A DNA stretch of 6,678 bases, from assembly GCA_947569225.1 (NCBI GenBank), contig CANORX010000054.1, forward strand, positions 1 to 6,678. The letters are read 5' to 3'. The position numbers and the translations under genes were made by a program. The first letter of the stretch is position 1. Each line of letters begins with the position of its first letter. Origin of the DNA: an uncultured Clostridia bacterium. Its GTDB lineage: Bacteria > Bacillota_I > Bacilli_A > RF39 > UBA660. The notes under the pieces were generated by a model, which saw nothing but the letters and a program-made list of their open reading frames with translations, was not told the origin of the DNA and did not search any database. Below, in pieces: positions 1 through 5,953 of the stretch.

Positions 1-87
1 TTTGTTCAATTTTCTTTTAATAATTCATGTTTGCTAGTAAAAATTTAAAGGTTTATTAATATATTTTTTTTTAAATCATATTATTAG

Positions 88-95
88 TTGAGGTG
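88..95 (+). promoter_or_regulatory. Ribosome binding site deciding the DUF2624-like start
   Basis: TTGAGGTG lies 8 nt (measured from AGG) before ATG at 102. A possible in-frame GTG at 93-95 is part of this site, so the ATG at 102 is the better start. A weak promoter candidate further upstream (TTGCTA at 31-36, 17-nt spacer, TATTAA at 54-59) is possible, but I do not call it. Confidence 0.7.
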
Positions 96-101
96 TTTAA
101 A

Positions 102-356
102 ATGAATAAGAGTTTAATTAAGGCACTAGCTATGAAGTTAACTCCTGATAAGGTTAAAGAGTTTGCTTTAAGGGAAGGAATTAGTGTTAGCGAGGAGGAA
201 GCTAATTTATTTATAAGTACTATTCAAGATAATGCTGATTATATTTTAGATGGACATGCTTTAGAAGTTATAGATAGTAAAAAAAGTATGATGAGTGAGG
301 ATTCTTATAATAAGTTATTAGAGCTTTATGATAAATATAAAAAGTTTGTAGAGTAA
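102..356 (+). CDS. Small DUF2624-like (YqfT-type) protein
   Basis: An 84-residue, hydrophilic, probably all-helical cytosolic protein with no signal peptide, membrane segment or cysteine. Its layout fits my recollection of the DUF2624 family typified by Bacillus YqfT: a short N-terminal helix, then LTPDKVKEFALREGISVSEE (residues 13-32), then two further helices ending in a lysine-rich tail. The family has no established function. In Bacillus yqfT adjoins yqfS (nfo), and here too the neighbour is nfo, but convergent instead of co-directional, which supports the assignment by context. The start at 102 was chosen over a GTG at 93 because that GTG lies in the ribosome binding site. The last codons and the stop form part of the shared terminator hairpin. 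The gene is certainly plausible; the family call is moderate and rests on resemblance and neighbourhood only. Confidence 0.8.
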   Translation: MNKSLIKALAMKLTPDKVKEFALREGISVSEEEANLFISTIQDNADYILDGHALEVIDSKKSMMSEDSYNKLLELYDKYKKFVE

Positions 357-376
357 AATCTACAAACTTTATTTTT
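341..376 (+). terminator. Terminator hairpin shared by the DUF2624-like gene and nfo
   Basis: A perfect 12-bp inverted repeat: AAAGTTTGTAGA (341-352) pairs with TCTACAAACTTT (359-370) around a 6-nt loop, followed by ATTTTT on the plus strand. The plus-strand stop TAA (354-356) sits in the loop, and the nfo stop (369-371 on the minus strand) overlaps the other arm. Read on the minus strand, the hairpin is followed by an A/U-rich but imperfect tail, so it may act in both directions, more strongly for the plus-strand gene. Confidence 0.75.
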
Positions 377-1259
377 GGTTTATATAATCATAAAATTCTT
401 TTTTTCTTATCATTTCTATTTCATATTTGTATGGGGCATACGTATTTTTTTCGTTTCTATTAATCCAAGGTGTTTCTAGTATTTTAGGTATGTTATCTAA
501 TCTTTTGTTATATATTACGTTTATTAGTTTATCAAATCCAATAGTTCCATATCCTAGGTTTGCATGTCTGTCTTTATGTGCTCCGACTGCGTTGTATGAG
601 TCATTTACATGAACACATTTTATTTTATTTATTCCAATTTTTTCGTCAAATTCATCTAGGAATTCTTCGAAGTTTCCAATGTCTATTCCTGAGTCATTTA
701 TGTGACATGTGTCTAAACATACAAATACTTTTTCTTTTGTTTTTTCGTTAAGCAAGTTTATTATTTTTGCTAAGTCATCAATACTTGTTCCTACTTCGGT
801 TCCTTTTCCACTCATGTATTCAAGTAGTAAGTTTACTCCTTCAATGTTTTCTAGAGCTTCGTTAAGTCCATTTGCAATGTTTTTTATTCCTGTTTCTCTA
901 TCAAGCGTTGTGTAAGATCCAGGATGAAGTACTATGTTTTTTATGTCTAATTCTATACATCTTTCTAATTCTTGTTTTAGAAAGTTTATATAGAAGTTAT
1001 ATTTGTCTGGGTCACTATTGTTTGCAAGGTTTATTATAAATGGTGCATGTACTATACATTTGTCTTTGTCTATTCCATTTTTCTTCATTAGTTCATGTGC
1101 TTCTTTAGTTATTTCTTTATTTACAGGGAATCTTAGTGTACTTTGGTTACTTCCTGTGTAAAACATAAATATGTTAGAACCATATGATAAGCTTTCTTCT
1201 ACTACTCCCATTAATTGTTTGTCTTTTAAATAACTTGTATGACTACCGATATATAGCAT
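369..1259 (-). CDS. nfo: Deoxyribonuclease IV (endonuclease IV, AP endonuclease)
   Basis: Cytosolic base-excision-repair enzyme that cuts the phosphodiester bond 5' to abasic sites and trims blocked 3' ends, using a three-metal (zinc-type) centre in a TIM barrel. The 296 residues match the usual family length. All nine expected metal ligands are visible: H71 (VHAP), H112 (LHPG), E147 (LLEYMSGKGTE), D183 and H186 (LDTCH), H218 (VHVND), D230 and H232 (KDRH) and E262 (LETP). The N-terminus MLYIGSH matches the family's usual start at beta-strand 1. A longer version from GTG at 1277 would put six extra codons over the ribosome binding site, so ATG at 1259 is preferred. The closest remembered relative is Bacillus YqfS. 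The gene is monocistronic: its own extended -10 promoter lies just upstream, and it converges on a DUF2624-like gene with a shared terminator. Confidence 0.97.
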   Translation of the reverse strand: MLYIGSHTSYLKDKQLMGVVEESLSYGSNIFMFYTGSNQSTLRFPVNKEITKEAHELMKKNGIDKDKCIVHAPFIINLANNSDPDKYNFYINFLKQELERCIELDIKNIVLHPGSYTTLDRETGIKNIANGLNEALENIEGVNLLLEYMSGKGTEVGTSIDDLAKIINLLNEKTKEKVFVCLDTCHINDSGIDIGNFEEFLDEFDEKIGINKIKCVHVNDSYNAVGAHKDRHANLGYGTIGFDKLINVIYNKRLDNIPKILETPWINRNEKNTYAPYKYEIEMIRKKEFYDYINQK

Positions 1260-1268
1260 TAAAATACA

Positions 1269-1274
1269 CCTCTT
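1269..1274 (-). promoter_or_regulatory. Ribosome binding site deciding the nfo start
   Basis: AAGAGG on the minus strand, 9 nt before ATG at 1259. An alternative GTG (1277-1275) overlaps this site and would leave no Shine-Dalgarno sequence of its own, so it is rejected as the start. Confidence 0.7.
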
Positions 1275-1282
1275 CACATAAG

Positions 1283-1311
1283 ATTATATCAGAAATTCAT
1301 TGACTTAACCA
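1283..1311 (-). promoter_or_regulatory. Extended -10 promoter of nfo
   Basis: The minus strand carries a perfect TATAAT (1288-1283) preceded by TGA (1291-1289), an extended -10 element. A weak -35, TGGTTA (1311-1306), is 17 bp upstream. The predicted start near 1276 gives a leader of about 17 nt. The rpmB -35 element lies inside this promoter's spacer. Confidence 0.6.
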
Positions 1312-1328
1312 GTATTTTATGGTAAATT
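1300..1328 (+). promoter_or_regulatory. Promoter of rpmB
   Basis: TTGACT (1300-1305), a 17-bp spacer, and TAAATT (1323-1328) preceded by TGG (1320-1322), an extended -10. The predicted start near 1335 gives a leader of about 24 nt. Five of six bases match the -35 consensus and four of six the -10. Confidence 0.6.
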
Positions 1329-1358
1329 ATTATAGAAGTTTAAGGAGGCAAATTAATT

Positions 1359-1520
1359 ATGGCTAAGAATATATCAAGTAGAAAAAATATGAGCGCTAAT
1401 AATAGACCTTTCTCTTTAAAGGCTACTAATAAAACTCAAAAGGTTAATCTTCAAACAGTTAAGCTTAATGGTAAGAAGGTTAGAATGTCTGCTAAAGAAA
1501 TTAGAAGTATGGAAAAATAG
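1359..1520 (+). CDS. rpmB: Ribosomal protein L28, short divergent form
   Basis: A 53-residue, very basic protein with a perfect TAAGGAGG ribosome binding site (1341-1348). It aligns with bacterial L28 of the large ribosomal subunit: MAKN at the start, SANNRPFSLKATNKTQ (residues 12-27) in place of the usual GNNRSHAMNASKRTW, then NLQTVKLNGKKVRMSAKEIR (30-49), which matches the NLQKVR...VSARALK core. Compared with the 62-residue Bacillus protein it lacks the N-terminal CVxTGKK segment, has no cysteine, replaces the family SH pair with PF, and ends a few residues early. It is monocistronic with its own promoter, divergent from nfo and convergent with the SDR gene. It could be the only L28 or a second, diverged paralogue; the window cannot decide. 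The ribosomal assignment rests mainly on the NLQxV and VxxSA core. Confidence 0.8.
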   Translation: MAKNISSRKNMSANNRPFSLKATNKTQKVNLQTVKLNGKKVRMSAKEIRSMEK

Positions 1521-1541
1521 TTCATTTTAGAACTATTTTTT
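1513..1541 (+). terminator. Terminator hairpin shared by rpmB and the SDR gene
   Basis: A perfect 11-bp inverted repeat: AAAAATAGTTC (1513-1523) pairs with GAACTATTTTT (1530-1540) around the loop ATTTTA. The rpmB stop TAG (1518-1520) is in the left arm. Because each arm ends in TTTTT in its own reading direction, it can work for both convergent genes; the SDR stop (1546-1544) is only 3 nt away. Confidence 0.75.
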
Positions 1542-1543
1542 AT

Positions 1544-2314
1544 TTATACTCCCATTACAGATGTTTCAGGTAGTGTTGAGCCTCCATCTATTACTATTCC
1601 TTGTCCAGTTATGTAACTTGATTCTGTGCTTGCTAGAAACGCTGCTAGTTCTCCTATTTCCTCTGGGTCTGCTAGTCTTTTTAAAGGTATAGCACTCGCT
1701 ATTCCATTTATTACATTTTCTGGATTGTTTGGTTCAGAGTCTTCTGCCATTTTTTCTACTAATGGAGTTCTTACATATCCTGGCATGATAGCGTTAACTC
1801 TTATTTTTTCATTTGCTAATTCTGCGGCTAGTGCTTTTGTAAATCCTAATACTGCTGATTTTGTAGTTGCATATGCTACTTCTCCTGGGTCTGCTACCAT
1901 AGGTCCTGTAACACTAGATAGGTTTACTATAGTGCTATTTTCTTCTTTTTTTAGATAGTTTAGTGCCACTTTTGTTGTGTTCCATACTCCGTTTATGTTT
2001 ATGTCAAAGTGATGGTTTTTTATTTCTTCTGACATTGTTTCAAATGGTACTAGATTACATACTCCAGCATTGTTTACTAGGATGTCTATTTTTCCAACTT
2101 TGTTATATGCATCTTTCAGTGCACTCTCTATTTCATTTATATTTCTTATATCAACTTTATAAGCTAATATATTGTCATTATTCATATTTGTTACGTTCTC
2201 GTCATAGTCTAATATTATTACTTTAGCTCCATATTTTATAAATACGTTAACTATCCCTCTTCCAATTCCTTTGTAACCTCCAGTTATTATTGCTACTTTA
2301 CTCTCTAATTTCAT
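1544..2314 (-). CDS. ucpA: UcpA-like short-chain dehydrogenase/reductase
   Basis: A 256-residue soluble Rossmann-fold oxidoreductase of the classical SDR family. Visible motifs are TGGYKGIG (11-18) for dinucleotide binding, D36 at the end of the second strand (suggesting NAD(H) preference), NNAG (81-84), N106, S134, and Y148 with K152 in YATTK, which complete the Asn-Ser-Tyr-Lys catalytic tetrad. Several stretches resemble E. coli UcpA closely: ININGVWN (105-112), SSVTGPMVADPGEVAY (133-148), MPGYVRTP (177-184) and the C-terminal VIDGGSTLPET (241-251). The physiological substrate of UcpA is not well defined; in E. coli it has been linked to furfural tolerance. ATG at 2314 has an AGGAGG site 6 nt upstream. 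The gene has its own promoter, and a hairpin separates it from the str operon, so it is probably not co-transcribed with tuf. The SDR call is near certain; the UcpA subgroup call is good but from memory. Confidence 0.93.
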   Translation of the reverse strand: MKLESKVAIITGGYKGIGRGIVNVFIKYGAKVIILDYDENVTNMNNDNILAYKVDIRNINEIESALKDAYNKVGKIDILVNNAGVCNLVPFETMSEEIKNHHFDININGVWNTTKVALNYLKKEENSTIVNLSSVTGPMVADPGEVAYATTKSAVLGFTKALAAELANEKIRVNAIMPGYVRTPLVEKMAEDSEPNNPENVINGIASAIPLKRLADPEEIGELAAFLASTESSYITGQGIVIDGGSTLPETSVMGV

Positions 2315-2331
2315 TTTATTCCTCCTACTAT

Positions 2332-2360
2332 ATTATACTATTGTTTCCTATTTTAGTAAA
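2332..2360 (-). promoter_or_regulatory. Promoter of the ucpA-like gene
   Basis: On the minus strand, TTTACT (2360-2355), a 17-bp spacer, and a perfect TATAAT (2337-2332). The predicted start near 2325 lies within or next to the AGGAGG site (2326-2321), so the leader would be only about 11 nt. That is unusually short and could mean some translation also comes from a longer upstream transcript. Confidence 0.5.
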
Positions 2361-2374
2361 TTTATTTGTTTTTT

Positions 2375-2405
2375 CGTTTACATTTTATTTTAAAATAAAA
2401 AAACG
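2375..2405. repeat. A/T palindrome upstream of the ucpA promoter
   Basis: TTTTATTTTAAAATAAAA (2383-2400) is an 18-bp perfect palindrome. It is flanked by CGTTT (2375-2379) and AAACG (2401-2405), which extend the dyad with a 3-nt bulge on one side. It overlaps the T-run of the upstream hairpin and lies about 23 bp above the ucpA -35. It could be a UP-element-like tract, a protein site, or simply A/T-rich sequence. Confidence 0.35.
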
Positions 2406-2443
2406 ATTAGTAACTATTATATAAGGGTTAATAGATACTAATC
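2397..2443 (-). terminator. Intrinsic terminator of the noncoding unit upstream of ucpA
   Basis: A long hairpin on the minus strand. The outer 8-bp stem GATTAGTA/TACTAATC joins 2443-2436 to 2412-2405. A single A/A mismatch follows, then an inner 6-bp stem CTATTA/TAATAG (2434-2429 with 2419-2414) and a 9-nt loop. Just downstream comes G and seven T (2403-2397). The stem is A/U-rich but long. On the plus strand five T follow the stem, so weak bidirectional use is possible, although no plus-strand gene lies upstream. Confidence 0.6.
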
Positions 2444-2512
2444 TTTTTGTTAGTTAACATTTTATAGACTTATAACTGCATCATAAAAAGTCAAATGGTT
2501 TTGTTAACTAAC
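2397..2512 (-). ncRNA. Candidate small RNA or ucpA leader, about 116 nt
   Basis: Predicted transcript from the promoter at 2547-2519, starting with G near 2512 and ending in the T-run at 2397. The first 11 nt (GTTAGTTAACA, 2512-2502) are complementary to 2459-2449, which would close a stem over about 42 nt. The terminator hairpin follows directly. There is no convincing ORF: MMQL and a 10-codon frame (2460-2428) lack ribosome binding sites. I do not recognise the RNA as any known family. It could be a stand-alone small RNA, or an attenuated leader whose read-through reaches ucpA at 2314. The call rests on promoter and terminator geometry only. Confidence 0.35.
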
Positions 2513-2514
2513 AA
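2447..2514. repeat. Pair of operator-like dyads forming a 13-bp inverted repeat
   Basis: TTGTTAGTTAACA (2447-2459) is repeated perfectly in inverted orientation as TGTTAACTAACAA (2502-2514), with 42 bp between. Each copy is itself a near-palindrome of the form TTGTTA-NN-TAACAA. The centres are 54 bp apart, about five helical turns. The 2501-2514 copy covers the predicted start site of the minus-strand promoter, a usual repressor position. The pair could act as twin operators or as a long-range RNA stem. Confidence 0.6.
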
Positions 2515-2518
2515 GTTA

Positions 2519-2547
2519 AGTATATCATATAAAAGTGGTACTGTAAA
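2519..2547 (-). promoter_or_regulatory. Promoter of the noncoding unit between tuf and ucpA
   Basis: On the minus strand, TTTACA (2547-2542), an exact 17-bp spacer, and TATACT (2524-2519), each five of six to consensus. The predicted start near 2512 falls inside the dyad at 2501-2514. The promoter lies just after the tuf terminator and points toward ucpA. Confidence 0.55.
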
Positions 2548-2580
2548 GACCAGTTTTGTATTTTTTATATTTAATTATAG

Positions 2581-2604
2581 TAAAAAATCCCATAAGGGAT
2601 TTTT
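2581..2604 (-). terminator. Terminator of tuf and the str operon
   Basis: A 9-bp perfect stem AAAAATCCC/GGGATTTTT (2604-2596 with 2591-2583 read on the minus strand) around the 4-nt loop TTAT, with the T-run running to 2582. It starts 10 nt after the tuf stop codon. It is nearly symmetric and could also stop plus-strand transcription. Confidence 0.85.
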
Positions 2605-2613
2605 GTAATTTTA

Positions 2614-3780
2614 TTATTCGATTTCAGTAACTTTACCAGCACCAACTGTACGTCCACCTTCACGTATACTGAATTCAGTTCCGTTTTCAATAGCAATACT
2701 TGTTATTAATTCAACTGTCATAGCTACGTTATCTCCTGGCATTACCATTTCTACACCAGCAGGTAATTCAATTACACCAGTAACATCTGTAGTTCTGAAG
2801 TAGAATTGAGGTCTGTAGTTGCTGAAGAATGGAGTATGTCTTCCACCTTCTTCTTTAGATAGAACATATACTTGTGCAGCAAATTTCTTATGTGGAGTAA
2901 CTGTTCCTGGTTTTGCAAGAACTTGTCCTCTTTCAACGTCTTCACGGTTAATTCCACGAAGTAATACTCCAGCGTTGTCTCCTGCTTCAGCATAATCAAG
3001 TGATTTTCTGAACATTTCTATACCAGTAACCACTGATTTTCTAGTATCTTTAAGTCCTACGATTTCGATTTCTTCGTTAAGATTTAATTTACCTCTTTCA
3101 ACACGACCTGTAACAACAGTTCCACGTCCAGTGATAGTAAATACATCTTCGATACTCATTAAGAATGGTTTGTCTGTATCTCTAACTGGGTTATCAATCC
3201 AATTGTCAACTTCAGCCATTAAGTCTCTAACAGCTTGTTCGTAGTTAGCATCACCTTCAATAGCTTTAAGAGCAGAACCTCTAACTATAGGTGTGTTATC
3301 TCCGTCAAATCCATATTCAGTAAGTAATTCTCTGATTTCCATTTCAACTAGGTCAACTAATTCAGTATCTTCAACCATATCACATTTGTTGATGAATACT
3401 ACCATTTTAGGTACACCAACTTGTCTTGATAATAGAATGTGTTCTCTAGTTTGAGGCATAGCACCATCAGTAGCACTAACTACTAGAATAGCTCCGTCCA
3501 TTTGAGCAGCACCTGTAATCATGTTTTTAACATAGTCAGCGTGTCCAGGACAGTCAACATGAGCATAATGTCTTTTTTCAGTTTCATACTCAACGTGTGA
3601 AGTATTGATAGTTATTCCTCTTTCTCTTTCTTCTGGAGCTTTATCGATATTTTCATATGCAACGAATTCTCCATATAGTTTTGTTATAGCCGCAGTTAAA
3701 GTTGTTTTACCGTGGTCTACGTGTCCAATTGTACCAATGTTAACATGTGGTTTTGAACGATCATATTTTTGTCTTGCCAT
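2614..3780 (-). CDS. tuf: Translation elongation factor Tu
   Basis: Cytosolic GTPase that carries aminoacyl-tRNA to the ribosomal A site. At 388 residues it is complete but a little short for the family (about 394-396). The G domain spans residues 1 to about 195, with P-loop GHVDHGKT (19-26), switch I RGITI (54-58), DCPGH with the catalytic His80 (76-80), NKCD (131-134) and SAL (169-171). Domain 2 is about 200-290 and domain 3 runs to the end, including [20 protein letters not shown] (312-331) for tRNA binding. The shortening lies between AAIT and DKAPEE (residues 30-51), about five residues less than E. coli. The C-terminus is Bacillus-like. A strong AAGGAGG lies 7 nt before ATG. As the last gene of the str operon it lies 85 nt after fusA with no clear terminator between, plus its own likely promoter. 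Confidence 0.99.
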   Translation of the reverse strand: MARQKYDRSKPHVNIGTIGHVDHGKTTLTAAITKLYGEFVAYENIDKAPEERERGITINTSHVEYETEKRHYAHVDCPGHADYVKNMITGAAQMDGAILVVSATDGAMPQTREHILLSRQVGVPKMVVFINKCDMVEDTELVDLVEMEIRELLTEYGFDGDNTPIVRGSALKAIEGDANYEQAVRDLMAEVDNWIDNPVRDTDKPFLMSIEDVFTITGRGTVVTGRVERGKLNLNEEIEIVGLKDTRKSVVTGIEMFRKSLDYAEAGDNAGVLLRGINREDVERGQVLAKPGTVTPHKKFAAQVYVLSKEEGGRHTPFFSNYRPQFYFRTTDVTGVIELPAGVEMVMPGDNVAMTVELITSIAIENGTEFSIREGGRTVGAGKVTEIE

Positions 3781-3809
3781 TTTATTTCCTCCTTTTAATT
3801 ACATTATTT

Positions 3810-3838
3810 ATTTTATCTAATACTTACTATTTTTGCAA
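3810..3838 (-). promoter_or_regulatory. Internal promoter for tuf
   Basis: In the fusA-tuf gap, on the minus strand: TTGCAA (3838-3833), a 17-bp spacer, and TAAAAT (3815-3810). The predicted start near 3803 gives a leader of about 23 nt. Extra tuf expression relative to fusA is a common need, so a secondary promoter is plausible. No convincing terminator separates the genes, so read-through from upstream is also expected. Confidence 0.45.
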
Positions 3839-3865
3839 GTAATAAATAACATTTTTTTATATATT

Positions 3866-5938
3866 TTAAGCAATACTATTTTTCTTTATAATATCTTCAG
3901 CAATATTTCTAGGCACTTCTTCATAATGGTCAAATATCATTTGATAAGTTCCACGTCCTTGTGTGTTTGAACGTAGTACTGTCATGTATCCAAACATTTC
4001 AGCTAAAGGTACCATTGCTGATATTTGTAAGTCTTTTCCACGTGACTCATTTCCTAGAGGTCTTCCTCTTCTACTTGTTAAGTCTCCCATTACTGTTCCC
4101 ATAAATTCTTCTGGAACTACTACATCAACTTTCATTATTGGTTCTAGTAGTGCAGGCTTACATTTGTTTTTAGCTTCTTTTAAAGCCATTGAAGCAGCTA
4201 TTTTGAATGCCATTTCGTTAGAGTCTACATCATGGTATGAACCATCAAATAGTGAACATTTTACATTTATCATTGGATATCCTGCAAGTACTCCTCCCGC
4301 TAGTGCTTCTTGAAGTCCTTTGTCTACTACTCCAATGTATTCTCTTGGTACTACTCCACCTACGATTTCGTCAACGAACTCATATCCATTGTCTTTGTTA
4401 GGTTCAAATTTAACCCAAACGTGTCCATATTGTCCACGTCCACCTGATTGTTTAATGTATTTTCCTTCACATTCACCCGTTTGTGTAAGTGTTTCACGGT
4501 AAGCAACTTGTGGTTTACCTATGTTACATTCAACATCAAATTCTCTTTTCATTCTGTCTACTAATACATCTAGGTGTAGTTCACCCATGCCAGCGATTAT
4601 AGTTTGTCCTGTTTCGTGGTTTGTACTAGCTCTGAATGATGGATCTTCTTTAGCTAATTTTTGTAAAGCTAAACTCATTTTTTCTTGGTCTTGTTTACTT
4701 TTAGGTTCAATAGCTAATTCTATAACTGGCTCTGGGAAAGTCATTTTTTCAAGTATTACTTGATTTTTTTCATCACATAGTGTGTCTCCAGTTGTTGTGT
4801 CTTTAAGTCCTACTGCTGCTGCTATTTCTCCTGCATATACTTCTGTAATTTCTTTTCTGTTGTTTGCGTGCATCTGAAGGATACGCCCTATTCTTTCTTT
4901 TGTTCCTTTAGTACTATTGTATACGTAACTTCCAGATTTTAGAGTTCCAGAGTATACTCTAAAGAATGTTAGGTTTCCTACAAATGGGTCATTCATTACT
5001 TTGAATGCTAGTGCTGAGAATGGCTCATTATCACTTGTTTTTCTTTCAATAGGATTGTCTTTCATATCAACACCTTTTACGTGAGCAATGTCAGTTGGTG
5101 CTGGTAAGTAATCAAGTACTGCGTCAAGTGCTAATTTAACTCCTTTATTTCCTAAAGCTGTTCCACACATTACTGGGAATAATTTAACTTCAAGGACACC
5201 TTTTCTTATAGCCGCTTTTAATTCGTCTACAGTTATTTCTGCGCCTTCTAAGTATTTTTCCATTAATTCGTCTGAAAATTCACTAGCAGCTTCTATAAGT
5301 TCATTTCTCATTTCTTCTGCTTTGTCTTTTAATTCAGCTGGAATTTCTATTTCTGTGTTTTCCTCATTTTGACCACCTTCATATTGATAAGCTTTCATAG
5401 TTACTAAATCTATGATTCCATTAAAGCTACCTTCTGCTCCTATTGGCATCTCAATTGCAACAGCTTTTTCAGATAGTCTTTCTCTACACATTTTTAAGCT
5501 AAAGTAGAAATCTGCTCCCATTTTATCCATTTTGTTTGAGAATATCATTCTTGGAACATTCCATTCATTAGCTTGTCTCCAAACTTGCTCTGTTTGTGTT
5601 TCAGGACCAGCTTGTGAGTCTATAAGTGCTATTGCACCATCTAATACTCTAAGACTACGAGATACTTCAATTGTGAAGTCTACGTGTCCTGGTGTATCAA
5701 TTATATTTAATCTATATCCTTTCCAGTGAGCTGTAGTAGCTGCACTAGTAATAGTGATTCCTCTTTCTTTTTCTTGTTCCATCCAGTCCATTTGAGATTC
5801 ACCATCGTGAGTTTCTCCAATTTTATGAGTTATACCTGTGTGGAATAGAACACGCTCTGTAAATGTAGTTTTTCCGGCATCTATGTGTGCCATTATTCCT
5901 ATGTTACGAGTTTTATCTAAAGATACGTCACGCGCCAT
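3866..5938 (-). CDS. fusA: Translation elongation factor G
   Basis: Ribosomal translocase GTPase that moves tRNA and mRNA after peptide-bond formation and also helps recycle ribosomes. The 690 residues are full length (Bacillus about 692). The G domain carries AHIDAGKT (17-24), RGITI (59-63), DTPGH (81-85) and NKMD (135-138), with the G' insert at roughly 165-255. Domain II covers about 290-400 and domain III about 405-480. Domain IV covers about 481-600, with SYHDVDSNE and the tip His569, which reaches the decoding centre. Domain V runs to the end with the conserved VPLAEMFGY (643-651). The end, DHYEEVP...EDIIKKN, resembles Bacilli. Its AAGGAGT site directly follows the rpsG stop, with a 15-nt gap, so translational coupling with rpsG is likely. 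No truncation or frameshift is seen. Confidence 0.99.
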   Translation of the reverse strand: MARDVSLDKTRNIGIMAHIDAGKTTFTERVLFHTGITHKIGETHDGESQMDWMEQEKERGITITSAATTAHWKGYRLNIIDTPGHVDFTIEVSRSLRVLDGAIALIDSQAGPETQTEQVWRQANEWNVPRMIFSNKMDKMGADFYFSLKMCRERLSEKAVAIEMPIGAEGSFNGIIDLVTMKAYQYEGGQNEENTEIEIPAELKDKAEEMRNELIEAASEFSDELMEKYLEGAEITVDELKAAIRKGVLEVKLFPVMCGTALGNKGVKLALDAVLDYLPAPTDIAHVKGVDMKDNPIERKTSDNEPFSALAFKVMNDPFVGNLTFFRVYSGTLKSGSYVYNSTKGTKERIGRILQMHANNRKEITEVYAGEIAAAVGLKDTTTGDTLCDEKNQVILEKMTFPEPVIELAIEPKSKQDQEKMSLALQKLAKEDPSFRASTNHETGQTIIAGMGELHLDVLVDRMKREFDVECNIGKPQVAYRETLTQTGECEGKYIKQSGGRGQYGHVWVKFEPNKDNGYEFVDEIVGGVVPREYIGVVDKGLQEALAGGVLAGYPMINVKCSLFDGSYHDVDSNEMAFKIAASMALKEAKNKCKPALLEPIMKVDVVVPEEFMGTVMGDLTSRRGRPLGNESRGKDLQISAMVPLAEMFGYMTVLRSNTQGRGTYQMIFDHYEEVPRNIAEDIIKKNSIA

Positions 5939-5953
5939 AAAATACTCCTTTCT

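Noticed and set aside
1..87. A possible gene end or regulatory element in the first 87 bases
   Set aside because: Short A/T-rich open frames end near 36-48, but none is long enough or recognisable; nothing can be supported.
427..915. Three overlapping plus-strand open frames (427-612, 560-751, 709-915)
   Set aside because: All lie antisense within nfo, whose metal-binding motifs are intact. They lack ribosome binding sites, and their composition is that of a complementary strand.
1260..1277. Longer nfo start at GTG 1277
   Set aside because: The six added codons consist of the ribosome binding site itself, and family members start at the MLxIGSH position.
1626..2226. Plus-strand frames 1626-1958 and 1963-2226
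   Set aside because: They are antisense to the SDR gene, which has all family motifs; neither frame has recognisable content or a start signal.
2428..2460. 10-codon minus-strand frame MLTNKKISIY, a possible leader peptide ending inside the terminator
   Set aside because: It has no ribosome binding site or regulatory codon run. Its position is suggestive of attenuation, but there is not enough to call it a gene.
2447..2476. Possible plus-strand promoter TTGTTA-18-TATAAC
   Set aside because: The -35 is just part of the dyad, the spacing is less favourable, and there is no plus-strand gene to serve; the opposite promoter is better.
2535..2541. GTGGTAC resembling the T-box core on the plus strand
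   Set aside because: It lacks the following CGCG and the specifier stem, and the next plus-strand sequence would be antisense to tuf, so a T-box riboswitch makes no sense here.
2772..2999. Minus-strand 75-codon frame inside tuf
   Set aside because: It is an out-of-frame shadow of the EF-Tu gene with no start signal.
3821..3841. Weak hairpin TACTT/AAGTA in the fusA-tuf gap as a terminator
   Set aside because: It has only 5 bp, an 11-nt loop and no T-run, and it overlaps the better promoter candidate.
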